Shown here piece after piece: positions 54,082-63,991 of a stretch of 64,000 bases of DNA (position 1 is the stretch's first letter; every line of letters starts with the position of its first letter). This DNA is from JBEVJK01 sp963791325 (GTDB taxonomy: Bacteria > Pseudomonadota > Alphaproteobacteria > Rhizobiales > Rhizobiaceae). The notes under the pieces were generated by a model that worked only from the letters and a program-made list of their open reading frames with translations, made no database searches and was not told the DNA's origin. Location: positions 1-64,000 of the forward strand of contig CAWBRU010000015.1 of assembly GCA_963791325.1 (NCBI GenBank), read 5' to 3'. Both the position numbers and the translations under genes were made by a program.

Positions 54082-55251
54082 ATGTACTACACGGACAACT
54101 CGATCCTACCGGAGAACATGGCTCCGCTGATCATCACGGCCGCGCCCTACGGCCCGGCATGGCTGCCGGGCGACGCCAGCGACATTCCACTGACTTGGGA
54201 CGAGCAGGTCCAGGCGGCGGTGGACTGCTACGAAGCCGGCGCCACCATGCTGCACTTCCACGTCCGTAACCCGGCCACCGGCATGGGGTCGACGAACTTC
54301 AACGACTACAACTACCTGCTGAAGCGGGTGAAGGAAGCCGTGCCGGACATGATCATCCAAGTCGGCGGCTCGATCTCGTTCGCACCGCATACCGACGACG
54401 CCAAGGCCAAGTGGCTCGACTATGACACCCGCCACATGCTCACGGAACTGGACCCGAAGCCGGAATACGTGACCGTCACGACCGGCACGACGCTGTGGGA
54501 CATCGCCTCGATGTTCTCAAAGGAGGACATCAAGGGGACGCACATGGATGATCCCAAGGTGCTTGCGGCATGGTCCGGCATGGTGGTGGATTCCACGCCT
54601 GCGTTCTATGTCGAGCACCTCAAGCGTCTCCGCAAGAACGGCATCCAGCCTTACTTTGTGCCCGCTCATGTCCACCAGTGGGAGATCATCGAGCGGCTAG
54701 TCCGTGCAGGTGTCTACATGGGTCCGCTGAATATGGCGCTTTGCGCTTATGGCGGCGGGACACTCGGCCGCAATCCGTTCGATCTGATGCATTTCCTGGA
54801 ACGGGTGCCGCAGGGTTCGATCAACACCTTCTGGTCCAGCATGCGCGGGCTGATCTCCATCTCGGCGATGGCCCTGGTGCTCGGCCAGCATGTGCGCGTC
54901 GGCAACGAGGACAACCTTTGGGGCGCCGACCGCAAGCGCAAGACCACGGTCGAGCAGGTTCAGGGGGTGGTGCGTCTCTGCAAGGAGTTCGGCCGCAAAC
55001 TGGCGACCGCCGCGGAAGCGCGTGAGATCATGAAGGTCGGCACCTGGTATGACAGCATCGACGAGACCCTGCAGAACAACGGCATGCCGCCCAGCCCCTC
55101 CGACTTCAATCCGGGCTTTCTCACCTGGCCAACAGACGGAAAGATCAAGCCGGCTGTTCTGGGTGGCGACTCGCATCCCATCGCCGCTTGCATGATCGCC
55201 CCGGAGCCGGTCCGGGCCGCACAAGCCAAGCTGAAGATTGCAATCACGTAA
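54082..55251 (+). CDS. Beta-keto acid cleavage enzyme (BKACE, DUF849 family)
   Basis: A 389-residue TIM-barrel protein of the 3-keto-5-aminohexanoate cleavage type. Zinc ligands lie in ATMLHFHVRNPATG and YFVPAHVHQWEIIERL; other family segments are PLIITAAPYGPAWLPGD, IIQVGGSI and ALVLGQHVRVGNEDNLWG. These enzymes split a beta-keto acid with acetyl-CoA to give acetoacetate and a CoA ester. The substrate varies within the family and cannot be fixed here. GGGAGACTGAGC precedes the ATG. It leads a small cluster with a VOC protein and a carboxymuconolactone decarboxylase-like protein. Confidence 0.92.
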   Translation: MYYTDNSILPENMAPLIITAAPYGPAWLPGDASDIPLTWDEQVQAAVDCYEAGATMLHFHVRNPATGMGSTNFNDYNYLLKRVKEAVPDMIIQVGGSISFAPHTDDAKAKWLDYDTRHMLTELDPKPEYVTVTTGTTLWDIASMFSKEDIKGTHMDDPKVLAAWSGMVVDSTPAFYVEHLKRLRKNGIQPYFVPAHVHQWEIIERLVRAGVYMGPLNMALCAYGGGTLGRNPFDLMHFLERVPQGSINTFWSSMRGLISISAMALVLGQHVRVGNEDNLWGADRKRKTTVEQVQGVVRLCKEFGRKLATAAEAREIMKVGTWYDSIDETLQNNGMPPSPSDFNPGFLTWPTDGKIKPAVLGGDSHPIAACMIAPEPVRAAQAKLKIAIT

Positions 55252-55328
55252 CGGATGGCCGTTGTCGCATGGCGGGCCTGCGCTCCGGCGCGGGCCCCGC
55301 TTCGAGCACGAACGCGGGAGAGGAAAGC

Positions 55329-55717
55329 ATGGCTGGGAAGACGACGCATTTCGAAATCTATGGCGACGAGCCGGAGAAGCTCGCCACGTTCTACAGCGCG
55401 CTGTTCGATTGGCGAATGGAGCGGGCGGAAGGCCTGGACTACTGGCGCATCCACCTCGACCCGACCGAGACAAGCAGCGTGGGCGGTGGATTGACCTACC
55501 GGCCCCGCGCCGACCCGAAGGGTTGGCTGCAATTCGTGAACGTCGAGTCGGTCGACAATTCGATCGCCCTCGCCGAGGAGATGGGCGCGACTGTGGTGCG
55601 GCCCAAGACTGCAGTTCCACGAACGGCATGGGTGGCCGTGCTGCCGATCCCGCCGGCAACGCGTTTGCGATCTGGCAGCCCGACGCGCTCGCCTTCCCTG
55701 TCCCGGAACCGGACTGA
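55329..55717 (+). pseudogene. VOC (glyoxalase-like) family protein with one frameshift
   Basis: The first part reads TTHFEIYGDEPEKLATFYSA, LFDWRMERAEGLDYWRIHLD, GWLQFVNVESVDNSIALAEE and AVPRTAWVAVL. One lost G at about 55643 (GTGCTGCCGAT for GTGCTGGCCGAT) shifts the frame; the next frame gives DPAGNAFAIWQPDALAFPVP and stops at 55717. The rejoined protein (129 residues) is a normal single-unit VOC protein. Because only one base is missing, sequence error is quite possible. Confidence 0.8.
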
Positions 55718-55729
55718 CGGGAGCCCTTC

Positions 55730-56479
55730 ATGTCGCAGATGATCGGAAAGGCGGCCCAGGGACCTTGGGACGCCACCGCCCTGGCGCAGCTCGAACGGTT
55801 CGACGAGCCGTGGGCGCGCGCCTGCCGGGCGATGAGCACAAATCCGTGGAGCGGCAGCGTCCTTTCCCGCAAATTCGCCGAGCTGGTCGCGCTGGCGGTC
55901 AACGTCGCCTGCACCAATCTCAATCGCGAGGGCGCCCGCCGCCATATCGGCGGCGCACTGGACGCAGGCGCCACGGCGGAAGAAATCCTGACCGTCGTCA
56001 AGATGGCATCGGTGATGTCGATCCATTCCTGCAGCCTCGGAGCGCCCATCCTGCTCGAGGAAGCGGCAGCAGCCGGCAGGACCTCCGCGCCGGCCTCATC
56101 GGTGGCCACGCCCGCCTGCGACAGGATGCGGGAAATCGGCCAGTGGAACGACGCCTGGGATCCGTTTTTCAAGCTCGATCCGCAGTGGACCGATCAGTTC
56201 ATGGCGACCGGTGCAGGGATCTATGGCAGCGACGTGTTCAGCCCGAAGGAAACGGAGCTGCTCAGCATCGCCTTCGACGCCTCGTTTACGCATATGTACG
56301 CTCCGGGTATCCGACGCCACATCAAGGGTGCGCTCGCCGCAGGTGCCGGCATCGCCGAAATCATGGAGGTGCTGAAGCTGTGTGTCGCGCAGGGCATCCA
56401 GGCCTGCAATCTTGCGGTTCCGATGCTCATCGAGGAACTGGCGCAGCGATCATCGCCCGAGGCACGGCCCGCGTCATGA
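55730..56479 (+). CDS. Carboxymuconolactone decarboxylase-like protein, two tandem domains
   Basis: A 249-residue all-helical protein of the CMD/AhpD superfamily with two copies of the unit: first KFAELVALAVNVACTNLNRE then RRHIGGALDAGATAEEILTV; second ETELLSIAFDASFTHMYAPG then RRHIKGALAAGAGIAEIMEV. The AhpD CxxC is absent, so it is not a peroxidase-type member. Its substrate is probably linked to the BKACE enzyme or to the VOC protein just before it. The stop overlaps the ATG of the membrane protein gene. Confidence 0.85.
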   Translation: MSQMIGKAAQGPWDATALAQLERFDEPWARACRAMSTNPWSGSVLSRKFAELVALAVNVACTNLNREGARRHIGGALDAGATAEEILTVVKMASVMSIHSCSLGAPILLEEAAAAGRTSAPASSVATPACDRMREIGQWNDAWDPFFKLDPQWTDQFMATGAGIYGSDVFSPKETELLSIAFDASFTHMYAPGIRRHIKGALAAGAGIAEIMEVLKLCVAQGIQACNLAVPMLIEELAQRSSPEARPAS

Positions 56480-57066
56480 CCGAGGTCGAACCGAAACGCT
56501 CAGACGCGGCGAGGAGCGCGGACGGCGCTGCCCCGTCGAAGCGTGGCGCGGCTGACTTGCGCGAGCGCGCCGCCGCAGAGGGCAGGCAGTTCCTGGTCCT
56601 CTTTCTCTATCTATGGGTCCTGTTCGGGCTGTTCGTCCTCAACGAAAGGATCGTCCTTCACCAGCATGGGATGGATTTCGCAGCGCATGGCTTCGCCATC
56701 TTGAATGCCTTCATTCTTGCCAAGGTCATGCTGGTCGCGGAGCACTTGGACGTCAGCCGCTGGCTGCCCCGCCGACCGCTCATTTATCCCATCCTGCACG
56801 ACTCCTTCGCTTTCGCGGTTCTGTTCATCACGTTCCACTTCGTCGAAGAAGCGATCATGAGCCGGGTCAGAGGGGAGGCCTTCTTGGCAGCGCGCCCGAG
56901 CATCGGAGGCGGCGGGCTGTCCGGAATCGTCTGCGTCGCGGTGATCCTGTTCTTCGCGCTGATCCCGTTCTTCGCCTTCCGGCATGTCGGCCGCGCGCTC
57001 GGCCCGGCGCGACTGAACGCCTTGCTGTTCCTGAAGCCCGATCGGCTCAGCTCGACACCGGGCTAG
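56476..57066 (+). CDS. Four-span membrane protein of unknown function
   Basis: A 196-residue protein. After a charged N-terminus (about 35 residues) come helices FLVLFLYLWVLFGLFVLNER, AHGFAILNAFILAKVMLVAE, ILHDSFAFAVLFITFHFVEE and GLSGIVCVAVILFFALIPFF. Histidines and glutamates occur at helix ends. It is translationally coupled to the preceding gene. The plan is common among rhizobial hypothetical proteins, but no function is known. Its end overlaps the convergent TPR gene by four bases. Confidence 0.75.
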   Translation: MTEVEPKRSDAARSADGAAPSKRGAADLRERAAAEGRQFLVLFLYLWVLFGLFVLNERIVLHQHGMDFAAHGFAILNAFILAKVMLVAEHLDVSRWLPRRPLIYPILHDSFAFAVLFITFHFVEEAIMSRVRGEAFLAARPSIGGGGLSGIVCVAVILFFALIPFFAFRHVGRALGPARLNALLFLKPDRLSSTPG

Positions 57067-58994
57067 TTGATCGACAAGGAACCCGGATTGGCGGGCCCGA
57101 TCCCTGCCTTTTCCAGAGACCGAAGAATGCGATCGACGTCGTTGGATTGAACGACGCGCATGCCGATCTCGGATCTGAGGTTCGCGACCAGCCGCGGGGC
57201 ATTGGAAAGCAGCCATTCCCGCTCTCGCGCCGCATTTTGGGCCTCACCTGTCTCGGCGAAGATCGCGGCCGCGATCAGGTGGTAGTTGGGATTGCTTGCG
57301 GCCGGCGTCTTGGTGATCCACATCGCCGCCTCGCGAAAATCGCCGCGAACGTAGCTGCAGAGCGCCAGGGCGGATTCGTAGTAGGCGAGCGGCCCGGGGT
57401 TCCGCTGCCGGGTGTCTTCGACCATCGCGCAGCCGCGGGACCAGTTGCCGGAGAGCGCGAGCCGATAGCCGTATTCTCCGACGAGCTCGGTATCGTTGGG
57501 ATTGAGCTTGAAGGCAGCCTCTCCGACCTTCAGAGCGGCCTCCACGTCGCCGTGAAAATACAAAGCGAACATCTCGGCTTGCAGCGCGCGAACGTTTTCG
57601 GGATCGAGCTCGACGGCGCGCCGTGCCGCTGTGAGCGCCCTGTCGATCGACGCCGGCGACGAGGAAGGGTCGACCGGGTAGCGAAAGCGAACCTCGTCGA
57701 CATAGGTCTGCGAAAGCAGGGCCCAGGCGGTCGCGTAGTTGGGAAAACGCCGGACGGCCTCCTCCAGACATTTGCGCACGATCGGATGCGTCTTGGCATC
57801 GAGAGTAGCGCGATAGGCATAGTAGGACAGCGTGCACGAATAGGCCTGCCAGTCGTCGGGGGCGTCCTGCGGTTGGCGCGAGGCATCGGCCTGGAAAATT
57901 ACCCCATAGGGTTGCGCAAGCGCGGTGGTGACCTGGCGCGCGATGTCGGCTTCGACGGCGACGATCTTCGCGGGCTGCAATTCGCCATCGTAGCTGTTCG
58001 CCCAGATCACCGAATTGTCGGCGCTGTCAATGACCCGCGCACGGAGGTGGTAGCTGTCGTCGGTCAAGTCGATGTCGCCGGCGAGGACATAGCGTGGGCT
58101 TTTCGTCGACGCAGGGCTCGTCCCGACGACGTTTTCGTCTCCTTCAACGGTCACGATGTCCTTGAACCTGACGATCTGTCCGATGATTTCTCGCGTCAGC
58201 CCCCGCGCGATGGCCTGCGAACCGCCGGCGTCGGTAAGGTCATCGAAAGGCCGGACCAGGAGGCGCGGAATCGCGGGCGCCCGGAGGTCGTCGGCCTTGA
58301 TCCAGTCCAACCCCAGCCATGAAGCCGCGGCAATGGCAGCTAGGGAAAGAACCGCGGCAGGAAGCGCCCGCCGCCGCAGCGAAGGCCCCGCCGACGCCTC
58401 GACCACCGGCGGCGGCCGGCCGATATCGAATTTCGGGACGTAGCCGCCCTTCGGTACCGAAATGACGACCGCATCCGAAACGCCGGACATGAGATAATAG
58501 CGATCCAACGCTCGCCTGAGGTGCCCTGCTTCAATGCGGACGATAGGGTCCGAATGGGCATCGAACGATGCATCCCGGCCAAACACGTCGGTCGCAATGG
58601 CGTACGCCTTGATCCGATCGGCACGGCCGGCGATCGCCTCTTCGACGACGTAGGTCAGGAACTTGCGCGTGCGGGCGGTCGCGTCGAAATCCGGGCTGGC
58701 CAGGATACGCACCAGTTGCGCCCGGATTGCGCTGTCGTCGAGCGGCTTCCGCGCACTGGACGGCGCCGTCTCGCTGGACTGAGCTGGCGGAGCCAAGCCG
58801 CTTTCCCTCCTGGCAACTGGCCAGTCACTCACTACTCCGGATGCGCCGTCGGTTTCAACTATCTCCTTTGTAGTTCGAAATGGTGCGTTACTGATCCGCC
58901 CCGTTTTCAGCGGATAGGTGAGATCCCGGCGAAATAATCTCAAACTATCATGGGCATCTATTTGTTTTCTCGCTTTCGCCATGACTTGCGACAA
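57063..58994 (-). CDS. TolB-like/TPR regulatory protein with one membrane span
   Basis: Up to 643 residues; the real start may be up to 60 codons inside. An N-terminal domain (about 85-180), IRAQLVRILASPDFDATART, RKFLTYVVEEAIAGRADRIK, VFGRDASFDAHSDPIVRIEA, is the one rhizobial cyclase-like regulators carry in place of a DNA-binding head. A membrane helix follows (AVLSLAAIAAASWLGLDWI), then a TolB-like domain starting LLVRPFDDLTDAGGSQAIAR and GLTREIIGQIVRFKDI, and TPR-like repeats to the end (LTAARRAVELDPENVRALQA). A signalling role is likely; no catalytic cyclase domain is present. Confidence 0.85.
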   Translation of the reverse strand: MSQVMAKARKQIDAHDSLRLFRRDLTYPLKTGRISNAPFRTTKEIVETDGASGVVSDWPVARRESGLAPPAQSSETAPSSARKPLDDSAIRAQLVRILASPDFDATARTRKFLTYVVEEAIAGRADRIKAYAIATDVFGRDASFDAHSDPIVRIEAGHLRRALDRYYLMSGVSDAVVISVPKGGYVPKFDIGRPPPVVEASAGPSLRRRALPAAVLSLAAIAAASWLGLDWIKADDLRAPAIPRLLVRPFDDLTDAGGSQAIARGLTREIIGQIVRFKDIVTVEGDENVVGTSPASTKSPRYVLAGDIDLTDDSYHLRARVIDSADNSVIWANSYDGELQPAKIVAVEADIARQVTTALAQPYGVIFQADASRQPQDAPDDWQAYSCTLSYYAYRATLDAKTHPIVRKCLEEAVRRFPNYATAWALLSQTYVDEVRFRYPVDPSSSPASIDRALTAARRAVELDPENVRALQAEMFALYFHGDVEAALKVGEAAFKLNPNDTELVGEYGYRLALSGNWSRGCAMVEDTRQRNPGPLAYYESALALCSYVRGDFREAAMWITKTPAASNPNYHLIAAAIFAETGEAQNAAREREWLLSNAPRLVANLRSEIGMRVVQSNDVDRILRSLEKAGIGPANPGSLSIN

Positions 58995-59026
58995 GCCGTG
59001 AAGAGGCTCGCTGTTTCGCTATTCGC

Positions 59027-59935
59027 TCATACAAACAGCGTCCCTTCCGCCACTCTCACAGCATGGCCGCCGATGCGGCCGGCAGTCAGCTTGCCGCCCG
59101 CCACGTCCATCTCCAGCCGGATTCGCGACGGCCGGCCCATCTCGACCCCCTGCTCGATCCAGAACTGCGACGAGCCGTCAACCGGCTGGTCGTAATGGAG
59201 GATCGCGCCGGTGAGCGCAGCCACCGCGGAGCCCGTCGCCGGGTCTTCCGGGATGCCTTCATGGGCGGCAAACATGCGCGCGTGGAAGGCCGAATCGTGG
59301 CGCACGCAGTCGCGGCAATAGACGTAAGGGGCGGCAACCAGATGGCCGAGCCGCGGCGCCAGGCTCACCCACAGCGCGACATTCATCTGCGCCTTGGCCG
59401 CCTCCGCCAGTCCGCGCACCGGGACGGTCACATACGGGACGCCGCCTGACCAAGCCCCGATCCGGTGGTTCTCGAAGCCGATCTCATGGGCGTCCAGACC
59501 GAGCGCTGCGGCCACCGCCTCCGGCAGCGCCGGAAACGCGACCGGCTCGGCGAGCCGCGGCAGGTCGAATTCGGCAAAGCTCGTGCCGTGCCGCTCGGAA
59601 ACCGCACAGCGCACCGGGCCGACGCCCTCCTCAAGCACGAAAATGCCGGCTTCCCCGCCTTCGCCGGACTGTTCGGCAAGCGCAATCGCCGTGCCGACCG
59701 TCGGATGGCCGGCAAAGGGCAGCTCGGTCGCGGGCGTGAAAATGCGGATTTTTGCGCGGTGCCGCGAAGCCGCCGCCGGCAACACGAACACGGTCTCCGA
59801 AAGGTTGAATTCGGCCGCAATGCGCTGCATCGTCGGCGTGTCCAGACCGTCCGCCTCGCGCACCACGGCCAGCGGATTGCCGGTCAGCGGCGTGTCGGTG
59901 AAAACGTCGTAAACGACGTAGCTGCGACCCTTCAT
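59027..59935 (-). CDS. PhzF family epimerase-like protein
   Basis: A 302-residue protein with the PhzF double fold: VYDVFTDTPLTGNPLAVVRE, AAEFNLSETVFVLPA with the catalytic glutamate, ELPFAGHPTVGTAIALAEQ, and in the second half GIPEDPATGSAVAALTGAIL. Both diagnostic boxes (GNPxAV and GHPTxG) are present, and the length is normal. PhzF itself isomerises a phenazine precursor; most relatives have unknown substrates and no phenazine genes are seen here. Monocistronic. Confidence 0.93.
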   Translation of the reverse strand: MKGRSYVVYDVFTDTPLTGNPLAVVREADGLDTPTMQRIAAEFNLSETVFVLPAAASRHRAKIRIFTPATELPFAGHPTVGTAIALAEQSGEGGEAGIFVLEEGVGPVRCAVSERHGTSFAEFDLPRLAEPVAFPALPEAVAAALGLDAHEIGFENHRIGAWSGGVPYVTVPVRGLAEAAKAQMNVALWVSLAPRLGHLVAAPYVYCRDCVRHDSAFHARMFAAHEGIPEDPATGSAVAALTGAILHYDQPVDGSSQFWIEQGVEMGRPSRIRLEMDVAGGKLTAGRIGGHAVRVAEGTLFV

Positions 59936-60176
59936 ATCAGCCTTCCCTCAATGCGAGATCGCGAATTGTGAGCGAAATTTAATTTGAAATCCGGCGGTTC
60001 CGGCACGATTTGTCTGTCGAAGGGACTGATACGGCGTACCACGGGGGTCTGCAATCGACCAGCTCGTTACACGGCCGACGGCCGATCAATCGCCCGCCGG
60101 CGGCCCTCAACTCCAGCTCGATGGTCCGCCGCCGCGCGGCAGCCGCCGGCGCAGCTGGCGCTTTGCCCTTGCTGCA

Positions 60177-61346
60177 GTGCTCGTCCTGGCGGCAGCCGCG
60201 GCGATTTTCCTGTGGCGCAGCCAGCCGGCCGCCCCGCTCAACTATCTGACCAGTCCGGCTGAAATCGGCGACATGACGATCGAGGTGTCGGCCACCGGGA
60301 CCTTGCAGCCGCTGATCCAAGTCAGCATCTCCAGCGAGCTTTCCGGCATCGTCCGCTCGGTTTCTGCCGACGAGAACCAGCGCGTCAAGAAGGGCGATGT
60401 GCTGGCCGAGCTCGACACCGCCAAGCTGCGCGTGCAGATCGAGCGCGCGCAGGCTTCCGTCGAGGTGGCCGAAGCGCAAGTCGCCAGCGCCAAGACTTCG
60501 CTCGACGAAGCCAAGCGCGCGCTCGACCGGGCCGAGCAGCTGTCGTCGCGCGGCATGGTGGCCGAGGAGGCGCGCGAGACCGCCGAGTTTGCGCGCGACC
60601 GCGCCGACAGCGCGCTCGCCAATGCCCAAGCCACCTTGGCAATCGCCAAGGCCGACCTGAAGTCCGAACAGACCGACCTCGAGAAGAGCACGATCTACGC
60701 CCCGATCGACGGCATGGTGCTGACCCGCTCGGTCGATCCGGGACAGACGGTGGCGTCTTCGCTGCAGGCGCCGGTGCTGTTCGTCATCGCCGCCGACCTT
60801 ACCCATATGGAACTCAAGGCCGCGATCGACGAAGCCGATATCGGCAGCGTGCATCCCGGCCAGCAGGGCCGCTTCACCGTCGACGCCTTTTCCGACCGCC
60901 GCTTCACGGCGAAGATCCGCGACATCTCCTATGCCTCGGTAACCACGGAAGGGGTGGTCACCTACAATGCCGAGCTCGATGTCGACAATGCCGAGCTGCT
61001 GCTGCGGCCGGGGATGACGGCCACGGTCAACGTCGTGGCGCGCGAGGCCAAGGGTGTGCTCACCGTGCCGGCCGCCGCGTTCCGCTACAAGCCGCCGACG
61101 GAGCCGCGCCGGGGCGGCGGCTTCAGCCTGGCGAGGCTGTTTGCGCCGCGCATCGGCAGGCCCGACCGGCAAAAGTCGGTCGAGACCGCCGCCGACGGCA
61201 CCCGGGCCGTCTATCTTCTGCGCAATGGCCATCCGGTCGAGACCCGGGTCAAGGCCGGCGCCACCGACGGCGAGCGCGTCGAGATCCTCTCCGGCCTGAA
61301 CGCCGGGGACCCAGTGATCACCGGCGTTGCGGAACGGGCGGAGTAA
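60177..61346 (+). CDS. Periplasmic adaptor of a MacAB-type efflux system
   Basis: An HlyD/MacA-type membrane-fusion protein. It begins at or before the membrane anchor LVLAAAAAIFLWRSQP, followed by VSATGTLQPLIQVSISSELS, a coiled-coil hairpin (ERAQASVEVAEAQVASAKTS to AIAKADLKSEQTDLEK), the lipoyl half YAPIDGMVLTRSVDPGQTVA and beta-barrel segments. GTG 60177 leaves no basic residues before the anchor. The frame is open to 60030 without ATG, GTG or TTG; an ACG at 60078 followed by GCCGATCAATCG stands where a start would be expected. So the start is uncertain and the N-terminus may be about 33 residues longer. Confidence 0.85.
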   Translation: MLVLAAAAAIFLWRSQPAAPLNYLTSPAEIGDMTIEVSATGTLQPLIQVSISSELSGIVRSVSADENQRVKKGDVLAELDTAKLRVQIERAQASVEVAEAQVASAKTSLDEAKRALDRAEQLSSRGMVAEEARETAEFARDRADSALANAQATLAIAKADLKSEQTDLEKSTIYAPIDGMVLTRSVDPGQTVASSLQAPVLFVIAADLTHMELKAAIDEADIGSVHPGQQGRFTVDAFSDRRFTAKIRDISYASVTTEGVVTYNAELDVDNAELLLRPGMTATVNVVAREAKGVLTVPAAAFRYKPPTEPRRGGGFSLARLFAPRIGRPDRQKSVETAADGTRAVYLLRNGHPVETRVKAGATDGERVEILSGLNAGDPVITGVAERAE

Positions 61347-61352
61347 GCGCAG

Positions 61353-62050
<698 letters not shown>

Positions 62051-62051
<1 letters not shown>

Positions 62052-63259
62052 TGCTGTGGGAGACCATCAAGCTGGCGCTGCGCTCGGTCGGCCGCAACGT
62101 GCTGCGCTCGGTGCTGACCCTGCTCGGCATCGTCATCGGCGTGGCTGCCGTCATCGCCATGATCACCATCGGCAGCGGCACCACCGAGCGGGTGAAATCC
62201 GACATCGGCAAACTCGGCAGCAACCTTCTGGTGGTGCGCGCCGCCCGCCCCGACCGCGGCGGCGCCACGTCGTTCACCCCGCGCGCGCTCGAGGAGAAGG
62301 ACGCGGCGGCGCTCAGCAAGGCGCTCGACGGCGTCAAGGCGGTCTCGGCTGCGTCGCAGAAATCGGTGCGCGTCGTCTACGGGTCGCAGAACCTCACCGC
62401 CGATGTCACCGGCTCCGATGTCGACTACTTCACCGCTCGCGACTGGGAGCTTGCCGCGGGCCGGCTGTTCACCAATTCGGAGGTTCGCGCCGGCACCAAT
62501 GTCTGCCTGCTCGGCGAGACGGTGCGGCAGCAGTTCTTCGGCGCCGGCGAGCCGGAAGGGCAGCAGGTGCGGGTCAATCGCATGACCTGCCGGGTAATCG
62601 GCGTGCTGGCCAGCAAGGGCTTCTCCGGCTTCGGCCAGGACCAGGACAATGTCGTGATCATGCCGCTGCACGCCTTTCAGCGGCAGATCGCAGGCAACCG
62701 CAATGTCGACACCATCTACGTCGCCGCCGAGGATGGGGTCGAGACGGCGCGGGTGCAGGATGCGATCGAGACGGTGCTGCGCCAGGAGCGCCGCATTCCG
62801 ACCGACGGTGAGGACAATTTCGACGTCCGCGACATGACCCAGATCGCCGATGCGATGACCAGCGCCACCACCACGATGACCGGCATGCTGGGTGCGGTGG
62901 CCGGCGTCAGCCTTTTGGTCGGCGGCATCGGCATCATGAACATCATGCTGGTGTCGGTGACCGAGCGGACGCGCGAGATCGGCATCCGCCTGGCGATCGG
63001 CGCGCATGAGCGCCACATCCTGGTGCAATTCCTGGTCGAGGCGACCGTCCTGTCGCTGCTCGGCGGCCTAATCGGCATTGCGCTCGGCCTGGCGCTGGCG
63101 GGCGCTGCAGCCTACAGCCTGACCATCCCGTTCGTCCCGAGCGCGGCGGTGATCCTGCTGGCAGTTGGCTTCTCGGCGCTGATCGGCATGGTGTTCGGCT
63201 TCTTCCCGGCGCTGCGCGGCGCCCGCCTCGACCCGATCGAGGCGCTGCGCCACGAGTGA
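62051..63259 (+). CDS. MacB-type permease (FtsX domain)
   Basis: A 402-residue protein with the MacB plan: N-terminal helix (VLTLLGIVIGVAAVIAMITI) followed by a large periplasmic domain (about 45-275, with RDWELAAGRLFTNSEV and GFSGFGQDQDNVVIMPLHAF), then three C-terminal helices (MLGAVAGVSLLVGGIGIMNI, FLVEATVLSLLGGLIGIALG, AVILLAVGFSALIGMVFGFF). The end PALRGARLDPIEALRHE is the family signature. No outer-membrane channel gene is in the window; a TolC-like protein elsewhere would be needed. Confidence 0.94.
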
Positions 63260-63286
63260 GCTGCGGTCGTCCGCCGGCTCGAGCTC

Positions 63287-63991
63287 CTATTCAGGTCCCT
63301 CGGTCGCACCCGGCCCGAAATGCCAGCGCACGATCGCCTCCATGTGCGGCAGGATGCCGACGGGCAGATCATCGGCGCTGCGGATCACCACCGGGCCGGA
63401 GATTTCCGGCTCGGCCTCTGCGGCGACGAAGTCGGCCACGCGCTCGGCCGCAGCGTCGGCCTCGATGCCGAGACGATAGCGGCGGAAGATCACCGTGCCC
63501 GCGGCCTGCGAGAAGGCGTGATAGGCGGGGTCGCGCGGGGCGTCACCGATGTTGAGCCCGGTCTCCTCCAGCACCTCGCGCGCCATGTTGCCATGCAGGT
63601 CGGCCACGCCGGCCGGGAAATCGACCGGCTCGAACGAGCCGGCGGCGAAATAGACCGCGCCAGGGTTGACGGTGTGGCGGCCCATACGGATCGCCAGCAG
63701 CGCGTTGTCGGCGGTGACCAGGGCGGCGTGGGCGAAGGCATGGGCGGCCGCCGAGGCGTCGCGGTGCTTGCGCCAGTAGAGAAACGCTGCATAGCGGACC
63801 ATGTGGCAGCGGCCGGTGAGCTGCCGCCCGTGATAGGCAAGGCTGGACAACAGCACCATCTCGCCGTTGAACAGCGCCGGATTGGCCGCCGTCTCGGCAC
63901 GCCAATTGGCCGCGATCTGCGCGGCATGGGCGAGCGCGAAGGGATGCGGAGCCGGGTTGAGCCGCACCTCGACCCGGTCGACCGGCAGCAC
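63287..63991 (-). CDS. NUDIX hydrolase (may extend past the window)
   Basis: At least 234 residues. The NUDIX box GSFEPVDFPAGVADLHGNMA then REVLEETGLNIGD fits G-x5-E-x7-REUxEExGU. Ahead of it lies a helical domain with ANWRAETAANPALFNGEMVL and RYAAFLYWRKHRDASAAAHA. The GTG at 63991 is the first start in view, but the frame is open to the window end, so the true N-terminus may lie outside. The family removes a nucleoside-diphosphate-linked group; the substrate is unknown. Confidence 0.85.
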   Translation of the reverse strand: MLPVDRVEVRLNPAPHPFALAHAAQIAANWRAETAANPALFNGEMVLLSSLAYHGRQLTGRCHMVRYAAFLYWRKHRDASAAAHAFAHAALVTADNALLAIRMGRHTVNPGAVYFAAGSFEPVDFPAGVADLHGNMAREVLEETGLNIGDAPRDPAYHAFSQAAGTVIFRRYRLGIEADAAAERVADFVAAEAEPEISGPVVIRSADDLPVGILPHMEAIVRWHFGPGATEGPE

